A stretch of DNA of 39,816 nucleotides from Nocardiopsis prasina DSM 43845. GTDB taxonomy: Bacteria > Actinomycetota > Actinomycetes > Streptosporangiales > Streptosporangiaceae. Location of the stretch: NCBI RefSeq assembly GCF_000341265.1, contig NZ_ANAE01000159.1:1-39816 (forward strand). The letters are read 5' to 3'. The notes beneath the pieces were generated by a model that saw only the letters and a program-made list of their open reading frames with translations, was not told where the DNA came from and ran no database searches. Both the position numbers and the translations under genes were made by a program. Positions 17,521-25,427 of this stretch are shown piece by piece. The number at the start of each line of letters is the position of its first letter. Within the stretch, counting starts at the first letter, position 1.

Positions 17521-19224
17521 ATGCCCCACGTGACTACCGGGACACGCGGGGAACAGCACCCGCCACGCGACGGACGACGTTGGGGCGTCGGAGCGGGCCT
17601 CGGCCTGCTCGTCGTCGGGGCGGCGCTCGGCTTCGGCGAACTCGCCGCCGGGCTCCTCCGCGTGACGTCCCCGGTGGTGACGGTCGGCGACGCGCTCGTC
17701 GACAACAGTCCCCAGTTCCTCATGTCATGGGCGATCGCGCTCTTCGGCACGGCTGACAAGGCCGTGCTGGTCATCGGAGTGCTGATCGTGCTGATCCTGT
17801 CCGGGGCGGCACTGGGTGTCGTGGCTTCGCGCCGCCCTGTGGCCGGATACGTGGGACTGGGGCTGTTCACGGCGGTGGGGCTAGCCGCCGTGGCCCTGCG
17901 CCGCGCCGACGACCTGGGGGCGGCCACGGCCGTGGTCGTCGGCGGGGTCGCGGGCACCGTCGCCCTCGCTCTGCTGCTGAGGAGCCTGGGCCCGGCTCCG
18001 TCCCGCGCCCAGGGGGCGGGACCGGACGCCGACCCGAAGGACGAGACCGACACGGACCGCGCCGCCGAGGCCGGTTCCGAGAAGGACACCGAACCGAACC
18101 AGGGGCCGCGTGCGAGGGGTGACGCCCCCGGCGTCCCCCAGGCGGGCCCGGACGCGGGACCCGGCCGGAGGGGCTTCGTCCTCACCGCCGCCGGAGTCCT
18201 GGCCGCCTCCGGGACCGCTGGCGCCCTCGGACGCACGCTGCCGTCCCTCCTGGGCGGCGCGGGCACCGGAACCCAGCTGTCCCTGCCCGCCCCCGCGTCC
18301 CCGCTGCCCGCCCTACCGTCCGGCGTCGACCTCGGCGTCCCGGGGCTGGCACCCTTCACCACCCCCAACACGGACTTCTACCGGATCGACACCGCCCTGA
18401 CGGTCCCGAGGCCGGACCCCGCCCGGTGGACGCTGCGCGTGCACGGCATGGTGGACCGCCCCTTCGAGATCGACATGGACGAACTGCTCTCCCGCGACCT
18501 GGTCGAAGCGGAGATCACCCTGGCGTGCGTGTCCAACCAGGTCGGCGGGGACCTGATCGGCAACACCCGCTGGCTCGGCTTCCCCCTGGCGGACCTGCTG
18601 CGGGAGGCCGGGGTGCGGTCGGGCGCGGACCAGATCCTCAGCACCTCCAGCGACGGCTGGACCTGCGGAACCCCCACCGAGGTGGTCATGGACGGCCGCG
18701 ACGCCCTGCTGGCCGTGGGCATGGGCGGGGAACCGCTCCCCCACGAGCACGGCTACCCCGCCCGCATGGTGGTGCCGGGCCTGTACGGGTTCGTCAGCGC
18801 CACGAAGTGGGTCACCGACATCAAGCTCACCCGCTTCGCCGACGAGCAGGCCTACTGGGCCCAGCGCGGCTGGGGCGTGAGGGCACCGATCAAGACCATG
18901 TCCCGGATCGACGTGCCCTCCCCTCTGGGGCGGGTCGAGTCCGGCGAGGTGGTCCTGGCCGGGGTCGCCTGGGCCCAGCACAGGGGGGTCGCGGGGGTGG
19001 AGGTGCGGGTGGACGACGGCGACTGGTGGGAGGCCGAACTCGCCGAGGTCCCCGGGATCGACACCTGGGTCCAGTGGGTCGCCGAGACCACCGTCGGCCC
19101 CGGCAACCACGCGGTGGAGGTCAGGGCCACCGACGCCACCGGATTCACCCAGCCGTCCGAGCGGGTGGACCCGATCCCCGACGGCGCCACGGGCTGGCAC
19201 CGCATCCGTTTCACGGCCACCTGA
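17521..19224 (+). CDS. Membrane-anchored sulfite-oxidase-like molybdopterin oxidoreductase
   Basis: About 567 residues. The N-terminal part to about residue 155 has about four TM segments. A charged linker and an RRGFV segment before another hydrophobic helix follow. The C-terminal 300 residues are an oxidoreductase molybdopterin-binding domain: FYRIDTALTVPR, LACVSNQVGGDLIGNTRW with the expected Mo-ligand Cys336, WTCGTPTEVVMDGRDALLA, and an Ig-like dimerisation domain (GVAGVEVRVDDGDWWEAEL). Physiological electron acceptor and substrate are unknown; the family reduces or oxidises S- or N-oxides. The start is uncertain: ATG 17521 has no clear ribosome site, and ATG 17419 or GTG 17530 are alternatives. 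Confidence 0.85.
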   Translation: MPHVTTGTRGEQHPPRDGRRWGVGAGLGLLVVGAALGFGELAAGLLRVTSPVVTVGDALVDNSPQFLMSWAIALFGTADKAVLVIGVLIVLILSGAALGVVASRRPVAGYVGLGLFTAVGLAAVALRRADDLGAATAVVVGGVAGTVALALLLRSLGPAPSRAQGAGPDADPKDETDTDRAAEAGSEKDTEPNQGPRARGDAPGVPQAGPDAGPGRRGFVLTAAGVLAASGTAGALGRTLPSLLGGAGTGTQLSLPAPASPLPALPSGVDLGVPGLAPFTTPNTDFYRIDTALTVPRPDPARWTLRVHGMVDRPFEIDMDELLSRDLVEAEITLACVSNQVGGDLIGNTRWLGFPLADLLREAGVRSGADQILSTSSDGWTCGTPTEVVMDGRDALLAVGMGGEPLPHEHGYPARMVVPGLYGFVSATKWVTDIKLTRFADEQAYWAQRGWGVRAPIKTMSRIDVPSPLGRVESGEVVLAGVAWAQHRGVAGVEVRVDDGDWWEAELAEVPGIDTWVQWVAETTVGPGNHAVEVRATDATGFTQPSERVDPIPDGATGWHRIRFTAT

Positions 19225-19321
19225 GGAGACGGCTCCGAGCGCGCACCGCCGCACGCCGGACCCTCCGCGCACGGCCCACCACACAGACCGAGAACGCAGT
19301 CAGCAACAAAGGAGACTCACG

Positions 19322-19987
19322 ATGAACCGCATGACCGCCACCGCCCGCAGGAACAAGCTCGCCGCCACCGCCGCGGCCGCCGCGCTCGCCTTCGGCCTGT
19401 CCGCCTGTGGCGGCATGGACGACTCCGGCAGCGAGAACACGGACGCCGGCGGCGCCGAGGAGACCGAGGACACCGGTACCGACGAGAACACGGACGAGGG
19501 CACCGAGACCGCGGGCGAGAACTTCGGCCCCGGCTGCGCCGAGGTGCCCGAGGACGGTGACGGCAGCTTCGAGGGCATGGCCCAGGACCCCGTCGCCACG
19601 GCGGCGTCCAACAACCCGCTGCTGTCCACCCTGGTCACGGCCGTGGGCGAGGCCGACCTCGTCGACACGCTCAACTCGGCCGAGGACATCACCGTGTTCG
19701 CGCCCACCAACGAGGCCTTCGACAAGATCCCCGAGGAGGACCTCAACGCCCTGCTGGAGGACCAGGAGCAGCTCACCGAGGTGCTGACCTACCACGTGGT
19801 CGAGGGCGAGCAGGCCCCCGAGGCCCTTGAGAACGGCACCTTCACCTCGCTCCAGGGCGACGACGTCACCACCGAGGGCTCCGGCGAGGACTACACCGTC
19901 AACGGCGACTCGAGCGTGGTCTGCGGCAACGTGCAGACCTCCAACGCGACCGTCTACATCGTTGACACGGTGCTGATGCCCTCCTAG
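19322..19987 (+). CDS. FAS1 (fasciclin) domain lipoprotein, second copy
   Basis: A 221-residue lipoprotein with lipobox LSAC (Cys29), a very acidic Thr/Glu linker and one FAS1 domain (ITVFAPTNEAFDKIPEE, TYHVVEGEQAPEAL, NATVYIVDTVLMPS). It clearly duplicates the gene at 16745, including the FGPGC start of the mature domain. The ATG at 19322 has AAAGGAG 7 nt upstream. It follows the molybdoprotein gene by 97 nt and precedes sigK by 150 nt with a hairpin between, so it can be co-transcribed with the former. Confidence 0.9.
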   Translation: MNRMTATARRNKLAATAAAAALAFGLSACGGMDDSGSENTDAGGAEETEDTGTDENTDEGTETAGENFGPGCAEVPEDGDGSFEGMAQDPVATAASNNPLLSTLVTAVGEADLVDTLNSAEDITVFAPTNEAFDKIPEEDLNALLEDQEQLTEVLTYHVVEGEQAPEALENGTFTSLQGDDVTTEGSGEDYTVNGDSSVVCGNVQTSNATVYIVDTVLMPS

Positions 19988-20005
19988 TGAGAGGCTACGC
20001 CGGGA

Positions 20006-20052
20006 GGGACACCCGGGCGGTCCGCGCGTTGAGGCCGGGCCGTCCGGGTCCC
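20006..20052 (+). terminator. Imperfect terminator hairpin after the second FAS1 gene
   Basis: Arms 20006-20020 and 20040-20052 pair over 13 bp with one bulge and one mismatch, 19 nt after the stop at 19987. It would separate the FAS1 transcript from the sigK transcript. Confidence 0.55.
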
Positions 20053-20136
20053 CCACCGGGAACCTGACCGCGGCCCCACCCCAGGCCCGGTCGCGCAACG
20101 AACCAGCACCACATCACCGAGACGAGAAGGGTCCGG

Positions 20137-20730
20137 ATGGACAGGGCAGCCGCCGCACCGCACGACGCGGTCCACGACGCCGATCCGCCCGGGTTGGAGG
20201 AGCTGCTGCGCCTCGTGGCGCGCGGCGACGAACACGCCTTCGGCCGGGTCTACGACCTGATCAGCCCCACCGTGTACGGGCTGGTGCGCCGCATCCTGCG
20301 CGACCCCGCCCAGTCGGAGGAGGTCACGCAGGAGGTGCTCGTGGAGGTGTGGCGCAGCGCCTGCCGCTACGACGCCCGCCGGGGCAGCCCCCAGGCCTGG
20401 GTGATGACCCTCGCCCACCGCAGGGCCGTGGACCGGGTGCGGTCCGAGCAGGCCAGCACCGACCGGGAGGCCCGGGCCGCGGCGGCCGACACCCAGAGGC
20501 CCTACGACGAGGTGGCCGAGGAGGCCACCAACCGGCTCGAACGAGAACGCGTGCGCCGATGTCTGGACACGCTGACCGAGCTCCAGGAACAGTCGGTACG
20601 GCTGGCCTTCTACGGCGGATACTCCTACCGTGAGGTGGCCAACCTGCTGTCGTCTCCCCTGGGGACCATCAAGACGCGCATGCGTGACGGGCTGATAAGG
20701 CTCAGGGACTGTCTGGGGGTGGACTGGTGA
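20137..20730 (+). CDS. sigK: ECF sigma factor, SigK family
   Basis: A 197-residue ECF sigma factor. Region 2 is clear (HAFGRVYDLISPTVYGLVRR, DPAQSEEVTQEVLVEVWR, GSPQAWVMTLAHRRAVDRVR), then a variable linker, then region 4 (TELQEQSVRLAFYGGYSYRE, PLGTIKTRMRDGLIRLRD). It belongs to the SigK/ECF19 group, which pairs with RskA-type anti-sigma factors. In mycobacteria SigK drives the FAS1 proteins MPT70/MPT83; two FAS1 genes lie just upstream here. The ATG at 20137 has GAGAAGGG upstream. Its stop overlaps a GTG of the anti-sigma frame, so the two genes are coupled. Confidence 0.92.
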   Translation: MDRAAAAPHDAVHDADPPGLEELLRLVARGDEHAFGRVYDLISPTVYGLVRRILRDPAQSEEVTQEVLVEVWRSACRYDARRGSPQAWVMTLAHRRAVDRVRSEQASTDREARAAAADTQRPYDEVAEEATNRLERERVRRCLDTLTELQEQSVRLAFYGGYSYREVANLLSSPLGTIKTRMRDGLIRLRDCLGVDW

Positions 20731-20738
20731 GAGGGACG

Positions 20739-21467
20739 ATGGGGCAGGACACGCACACACTGACGGGCGCCTACGCGCTCAACGCCCTCTCCCCGAACGA
20801 GAGCGTCCGGTTCGAGGACCACCTGGCCGACTGCGACTCCTGTGTCCAGGAGGTGCGGGGCTTCAAGGAGACCTCGGCGAGGCTGGCCGCCGCGACCGCG
20901 CAGGCCCCGCCCGCCGAACTCAGGGCACGCGTGCTGGAGGAGGTCGCCCGGACACGGCAGCTCGCCCCGGCTCCCGAGCGTCTGCCCGAGCCGCGCGTGC
21001 GTCGCGCCTGGCCGTGGATGCTGGGTCTGGCGCTGGCGGCGTGCGTGGCCGCGATCATCGCGCTGGGGGCCGTGGTGCTCGACCAGGGCCGCCAGGTGGA
21101 CGAGCTCCGCACCAACGAACAGCGGATCGCGGCGGTGATCTCCGCGCCGGACGCGGTCTCCACCAGCGCCGAGCCCATGGAGGGCGTGAGCGTCACCGTG
21201 GTGCACTCCGAGGACCTGGGCAACCTGGTGTTCAGCGCGCACGGTCTGGACGACCTGCACGACGAGGACTACCAGCTCTGGCTGACCCGCGACGACGGCA
21301 GCGTGTACTCGGCGGGCGTGCTCTCCGTGGACGACGCCGGGTTCGTGCTGCCGGTCCTCGCGGAGCCGGATGAGGGGACCGAGGGCGTGGCGGTGACCGT
21401 CGAGCCGGAGGGCGGTTCCGAGCAGCCCACGTCCGACCCGGTGATGGCGATGCCGGTCACCGGCTGA
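20739..21467 (+). CDS. rskA: RskA-family anti-sigma-K factor
   Basis: A 242-residue single-pass anti-sigma factor. The N-terminal domain has the zinc-binding-type motif HLADCDSC (H-x3-C-x2-C) after GAYALNALSPNESVRFEDHL. A basic linker, one TM segment near residue 100 (MLGLALAACVAAIIALGAVV) and an external RskA domain (QLWLTRDDGSVYSAGVL) follow. It should hold SigK at the membrane until redox or proteolytic release. ATG 20739 with GAGGG upstream gives the standard N-terminus; GTG 20727, overlapping the sigK stop, is the alternative. Confidence 0.9.
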   Translation: MGQDTHTLTGAYALNALSPNESVRFEDHLADCDSCVQEVRGFKETSARLAAATAQAPPAELRARVLEEVARTRQLAPAPERLPEPRVRRAWPWMLGLALAACVAAIIALGAVVLDQGRQVDELRTNEQRIAAVISAPDAVSTSAEPMEGVSVTVVHSEDLGNLVFSAHGLDDLHDEDYQLWLTRDDGSVYSAGVLSVDDAGFVLPVLAEPDEGTEGVAVTVEPEGGSEQPTSDPVMAMPVTG

Positions 21468-21916
21468 CCGGTATCGGCGCCGCCAGCGTGCGGCGTCCGA
21501 AGTCCGGACGCGGCCCCCGTCCCCTAGGCGGGGGCCGCGTCGTGTCCGGAGCGCGTCGAGGGGCCATGGCACGTCGCGGCATCTGGTCCCCGTGCTCCGC
21601 GGCCTCCCCCACCCAGCCACCTCCCACGACCGTGAGGGGTGGCGGGGCGGGACCCACCCCACGAGCAGTGCCAGGGCAGGGGTCACCTCCGCGAGCGGTG
21701 CCGGGCAGAACCCACCCCACGAGCAGCGCCAAGGGCAGGGCTCACCTCCGCGAGCGGTACCGAGCGGGACTCACCTCCGCGAGCGGTGCCGGTCAGAACT
21801 CACCTCCGTGAACGGTGCCGAGGCGGGACCCACCCCACGAGCAGCGGCAGGGCAGGGGTCACCTCCGCAAGCAGTTCCGGGCAAAACCATCTCCACGCAC
21901 AGCGGCAGGGCAGGGC
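21468..21916. other. Gene-free interval between rskA and the MFS gene
   Basis: This 449-nt interval has no credible gene. It holds the rskA terminator (21507-21541), about 100 nt of plain GC-rich sequence with one possible degenerate repeat unit near 21618, and then the tandem repeat array that runs to the MFS stop codon. Open frames through the array only translate the repeat. Confidence 0.7.
21507..21541 (+). terminator. Terminator after rskA
   Basis: Perfect 13-bp inverted repeat, arms 21507-21519 and 21529-21541, 9-nt loop, 39 nt after the rskA stop. It closes the sigK-rskA unit. Confidence 0.8.
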
Positions 21917-21925
21917 TCACCTCCG
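21650..21925. repeat. Ten-copy tandem repeat, 29-bp period, at the 3' end of the MFS gene
   Basis: The anchor CACC (CATC in the ninth unit) recurs at 21655, 21684, 21713, 21743, 21772, 21801, 21831, 21860, 21888 and 21918, a spacing of 28-30 bp. Two subtypes occur: A (CACCTCCGCGAGCGGTGCC) and B (CACCCCACGAGCAGCGCC), in the order B A B A A A B A B A. On the minus strand, A units contain GGAGGTGA, an exact Shine-Dalgarno-like word, and the last unit includes the MFS stop codon TGA. Units are not separated by unique spacers. The array is in the 3' untranslated region of the MFS mRNA. Confidence 0.85.
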
Positions 21926-23221
21926 CGCGATCTCCTCCGGCCGGGGCAGGTCGCGCATGGTGGGCCCGAGCGTGAGGAGGGCGGCCAGGGCCGACACCAC
22001 CGCCATCATCAGGAACACGAGGGTCGGCCCCGCGAGGTCGAAGAGCAGTCCGACCGCGACGATCCCGACCGGCTGGGACAGCAGCGCCATGAACGTCACC
22101 GCGCCCAGTGCCCGCCCCTGGTAGCGGTCGGGGACCGAGGTAGCGACGTAGCTGTAGAACACCGCGTTCACACTGGGCACGGCGGCAAACACGAACCCCA
22201 CGATCAACCCGAGCGACAGCACGCCCGGAGCGACCAGCAGAGCGAGCGCGCAGACGGGAGCCGACCAGGCGGTGAAGAGGAAGATCGCGCTGGGCCTCAC
22301 CTGGCGCACGACCACCCCTGCGGCCAACGCGCCGACCAGCCCGCCCGTGCCCGCGAGGGAGACGGTCAGGCCGACCACGAAGTGGGAGGCGCCGCGGTCG
22401 TCAGCCGTGGCGATCAGCGCCAGGAACGCACCGGTCTGGGTGAAGGCCAGGTTGAAGCAGACGATCCACGCGAGCATCGGCCGCAGGATCGGGTCCCGGG
22501 CCAGCAGCGCGAAGCCCCGAACCGCTCCGCGCAGGCTCATCCGTTCCGCGCCGTCGAGCCGCGCCTGCATGGGGCGCCGGATGCGCAGGATCAGCGCCCC
22601 CGACACCAGGTAGAGGACGGCCTCCGCCAGGAAGGGGTAGGCCCGTCCCAGACTGAAGAGGAACCCGGCGACGGGCGGGCCCAGAGTTGTCGTGGTGAAG
22701 AAGCGGATCTGGTTCTGCGCGGCGGCGTCGGCCATCTGCGCGGGCGGCACGAGCTGTTTGATCGCGGCCATGGCGACCGGGTTGGAGACACCCATGAGCG
22801 CCGAGGACATCACGGCCACGGCGACCACCACCGGCACGGTGGCGTGCCCGCCGATCAGGGTTCCGGCGAAGGCCACGAGGAGCAGCAGGCGGCCGAGGTC
22901 GCACACGAGCAGCACGGCGCGGCGGTTGACGCGGTCCGCGAGGGAGCCGCCGAGCACGGCCGCGACCATGGTGGTGGCCACCTGGGCCGCGCCGACGAAC
23001 CCGGCCTCGGCGGCCGATCCGGCCAGCGTCAGCATGAGCAGGGGGTAGGCGACCTCGCCGCTCTCCTTGCCCAGCCCGGCGAGGAACCGGCTCGACCACA
23101 GTGCCTGGAAGTCCTGGTTGCGCAGGAGCGGGGCCGATCCGTCCCCCGGCGCCACGGTCCCGGGGCCCGGTGGGGACGCCGTGTCCGGGGGCGGGGAGGG
23201 GTGCCGCTGTTCGATCGTCAT
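21917..23221 (-). CDS. MFS exporter (MFS_3/EntS-like)
   Basis: A 434-residue major facilitator with a Pro-rich N-terminal tail of about 30 residues and about 12 TM segments. FRRNQ-like entry is seen as LLRNQDFQALWSSRFLAGLG, the A-motif as GGSLADRVNRRAVLLVCDLG, and the middle loop as RIRRPMQARLDGAERMSLRG. This is the MFS_3 layout of enterobactin/macrolide-type exporters. The ATG at 23221 has only a weak ribosome site. The stop lies inside the last unit of a tandem repeat array. Substrate unknown. Confidence 0.85.
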   Translation of the reverse strand: MTIEQRHPSPPPDTASPPGPGTVAPGDGSAPLLRNQDFQALWSSRFLAGLGKESGEVAYPLLMLTLAGSAAEAGFVGAAQVATTMVAAVLGGSLADRVNRRAVLLVCDLGRLLLLVAFAGTLIGGHATVPVVVAVAVMSSALMGVSNPVAMAAIKQLVPPAQMADAAAQNQIRFFTTTTLGPPVAGFLFSLGRAYPFLAEAVLYLVSGALILRIRRPMQARLDGAERMSLRGAVRGFALLARDPILRPMLAWIVCFNLAFTQTGAFLALIATADDRGASHFVVGLTVSLAGTGGLVGALAAGVVVRQVRPSAIFLFTAWSAPVCALALLVAPGVLSLGLIVGFVFAAVPSVNAVFYSYVATSVPDRYQGRALGAVTFMALLSQPVGIVAVGLLFDLAGPTLVFLMMAVVSALAALLTLGPTMRDLPRPEEIARR

Positions 23222-23477
23222 GGTGTCCGACCCCGTCGTGATACCCGGTGAATCCCGGGGGTGCCCCGCGGCCCGGCTCCGAGCGTTGCCCGGGGCGCCC
23301 CAGTCACGGTGTGCGTGCGGGTCTCGGGCGTCAGGAGGGAACGGCGGGGATCACGAAGGAGGGTCTTTCGGGGGGTGAGTTGCTCAGACAGACATTATGC
23401 GCCTGTTGTGGGCATTGCGAGCTTGAGTGGACACATGTTTCGCATATCCGACGAATTGGCCACTACTGGCCGCCCCT
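23222..23477 (-). promoter_or_regulatory. Gap between two minus-strand MFS genes
   Basis: This 256-nt gap has a lower-GC patch at about 23380-23465, where a promoter for the downstream MFS gene could lie. I see no gene, no clear hairpin and no convincing -35/-10 pair. Confidence 0.3.
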
Positions 23478-24755
23478 TCAGGAACGGACGCCCGGGAGGT
23501 CGGGTGAGCGGTCCGGGCGACGCCGCTGGGCGGCCGCCTCGATCGTCCACGGGGTGCGTTCCACGTAGGCGACCACCAGGCCCACGACCAGCGAACCGCC
23601 AGCGATCACCGTGTAGGAGAGGGTCCAGCCGCCGGTCAGCTCGTTGAACAGACCGAACAGCAACGGGCCGCCCAGGGCGATACCGCTGCCCGCCCCCTGC
23701 ACGAACCCGGACAGGGCCGCCGCGCCCTGCGGTGTGGAACTGCGGGCGTTGATCATGGTCATGACGACCACGAACAGGCTGGTGCCCATGCCGAGGAAGA
23801 GCACCCACAGCGCGGCGTACCCGGGGGCCGCGGCCACACCGAGGTAGCCCACGCCGTAGCCGACCAGCCCGAGGGCGACGATCGGGAAGGTGTTGGCGGC
23901 CCGCAGGGTGACGATCGGCGCGACCAGGCCGAACATCAGGCTGGTGCCGACCATCAGGGAGACCAGGCTCCCGGCCAGGGCGGGGCCGTGCCCGGCCTCG
24001 TCGAGCAGCGCGGGCAGCCAGGTGAACAGCGTGAAGACGTTCCAGGTGACCATGCCGAACAGCAGCGCCATGCGCCAGGCCATGCCCACTCGCCAGATCG
24101 GGCGGGCCAGGGACGGCCCTCCGGAGGGGACGACGGCGCGCGGCGCGCTGCCGGGCCGCCGCCACTGGACGGTCCACAGGATCGCGGCGGCCAGGGCCAG
24201 GAAGGACCAGACGCCCAGGGCCACCCGCCACCCGGCGACCTCGGCCAGGGGGATCGCGACCAGGGGCGGGAAGAGGGCACCGAGGTGGATGGCGACCATC
24301 TGCACAGTGCTGAGGGCGGCGAGCCGGTCCGGGAAGTACTGCTTGATCAGCGGCGGCAGCACGACGTTGCCCAGGGCGGCTCCGGTGAGCGCGATCCCGG
24401 TGAGTACCAGCAGGGTTCCGGTGTCGGGCGCGAAGGCGCGCATCACCTGGCCCACACCGGCGAGGAGCATGCTGAGAGCGGCCGTGGCCTCGGGGCCCAG
24501 GCGGCGCATGACGGCCGGGGTGACCAGGCCGAACACGGCGAACGCCACCAGCGGCAGGGTGCCGAAGACACCCACGACGGTGGCGGTGAACCCGAACTCC
24601 TCGCCGATGGTGGTCAGCAGGGGGGACAGGGAGGTGACCACGAGGCGCAGGTTGAGCGCCGCACAGACGATGGCGAGCAGGGCCAGGAGGCGGCCCCGCG
24701 GTTCCGGGCGTGCCGACGGTCGGTCGGCGACGGCCACGACAGAGGAAGGTCTCAC
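23478..24755 (-). CDS. MFS transporter, CynX/NimT family
   Basis: A 425-residue MFS protein. The first TM carries NLRLVVTSLSPLLTTIGEEF, the hallmark of CynX/NimT/YeaN-type transporters (cyanate, nitroimidazole and related). A second half follows after a basic loop. I start it at GTG 24755, with AAAGGGA 11 nt upstream; an extension to TTG 24860 would add a Cys/His-rich stretch without membrane character. It is divergent from an Lrp-family regulator with a 186-nt shared promoter region, so control by that regulator is likely. Confidence 0.87.
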   Translation of the reverse strand: MRPSSVVAVADRPSARPEPRGRLLALLAIVCAALNLRLVVTSLSPLLTTIGEEFGFTATVVGVFGTLPLVAFAVFGLVTPAVMRRLGPEATAALSMLLAGVGQVMRAFAPDTGTLLVLTGIALTGAALGNVVLPPLIKQYFPDRLAALSTVQMVAIHLGALFPPLVAIPLAEVAGWRVALGVWSFLALAAAILWTVQWRRPGSAPRAVVPSGGPSLARPIWRVGMAWRMALLFGMVTWNVFTLFTWLPALLDEAGHGPALAGSLVSLMVGTSLMFGLVAPIVTLRAANTFPIVALGLVGYGVGYLGVAAAPGYAALWVLFLGMGTSLFVVVMTMINARSSTPQGAAALSGFVQGAGSGIALGGPLLFGLFNELTGGWTLSYTVIAGGSLVVGLVVAYVERTPWTIEAAAQRRRPDRSPDLPGVRS

Positions 24756-24911
24756 GGTGACGGACGTCCCTTTGTGTTGCGGTGGTGCGACGTTGCACCA
24801 GTGCTGGGCCGACCGGCGGGCGACAGTGCCTCCAGGAAGGATCACTTCCTGGCGAGCCAAATACGACCTTTTCGCTCAGATGTTACGCATGCTTCGGAGT
24901 CGAACACAACA

Positions 24912-24930
24912 ACCCGTATTAAGTACGGGT
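24912..24930. promoter_or_regulatory. Palindromic operator ACCCGTA-N5-TACGGGT upstream of the lrp gene
   Basis: Perfect 7-bp arms at 24912-24918 and 24924-24930. It ends on the first base of the candidate -10 hexamer TAAACT (24930-24935) and sits 11 nt before the ATG at 24942, in the region shared with the divergent MFS gene. The place and symmetry suit autorepression by the Lrp protein. Confidence 0.6.
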
Positions 24931-24941
24931 AAACTCTGGTC
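24930..24941 (+). promoter_or_regulatory. Leaderless-type -10 element of the lrp gene
   Basis: TAAACT (24930-24935, a TANNNT hexamer) is followed by 6 nt and then the ATG at 24942. There is no ribosome binding site before the ATG. In actinomycetes this arrangement usually means transcription starts at the A of the start codon and the mRNA has no leader. Confidence 0.55.
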
Positions 24942-25427
24942 ATGGCTGATCTTGACGAACTAGATACGGCGATCCTGGCCGAACTCCAGTCAGACGCACG
25001 AAAAACCAACCGGGACGTGGCCGCGGCGGTCGGCGCATCGCCCACGACGACGCTGGATCGGACCCGCGCACTGCGAGAAAGGGGTGTGATTCGGGGCTCA
25101 CTCCTGGACGTGGACCTCGAACTCATCGGACGCCCCGTCCAGGCGCTCATCACCGTGAGCGTCGTGAAGCCCTCGCGCCACAACATCGAGGCCTTCCGCG
25201 ACTGGGTCCGCGCCCTGCCGGACACCCTGTCGGTCTTCGTCACCTCGGGGAACGAGGACTTCCTGGTGCACGTGGCCCTGCCGGACAACAACAGCCTGTA
25301 CGCCTTCGTGGTGGACAAGCTGACCGAGCGGCCGGAGGTGGCCGACGTGCGCGCCTCGATCGTCTACGAGCACCTGCGCAACAGCCACATCTCACCCACC
25401 AACGCCCGAGCGCAGCGCCTCTCGTGA
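24942..25427 (+). CDS. Lrp/AsnC-family transcriptional regulator
   Basis: A 161-residue Lrp/AsnC protein. The N-terminal HTH is DELDTAILAELQSDARKTNR, with recognition helix ASPTTTLDRTRALRERGVI. The RAM ligand-binding domain follows (ALITVSVVKPSRHNIEAF, VFVTSGNEDFLVHVALPD, VADVRASIVYEHLRN). Such proteins form octamers and sense amino acids. The divergent MFS gene and the downstream EamA exporter are likely targets. The start at ATG 24942 lies just behind an operator and a leaderless-type -10. Its last codons and stop fall in the first copy of a 118-bp tandem duplication. Confidence 0.92.
   Translation: MADLDELDTAILAELQSDARKTNRDVAAAVGASPTTTLDRTRALRERGVIRGSLLDVDLELIGRPVQALITVSVVKPSRHNIEAFRDWVRALPDTLSVFVTSGNEDFLVHVALPDNNSLYAFVVDKLTERPEVADVRASIVYEHLRNSHISPTNARAQRLS

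Noticed and set aside
20059..20092. GGAAC ... GGTC as an ECF-type promoter for sigK.
   Set aside because: The spacing is 25 nt, while ECF promoters have about 16-18 nt; no second candidate was convincing.
21650..21925. A CRISPR array because of the 29-bp period.
   Set aside because: Units follow one another without unique spacers, they vary a lot, and no cas gene is near. It is a degenerate tandem repeat.
23222..23477. A small gene between the two MFS genes.
   Set aside because: Short frames here lack ribosome sites and codon bias; the gap is better seen as promoter DNA.
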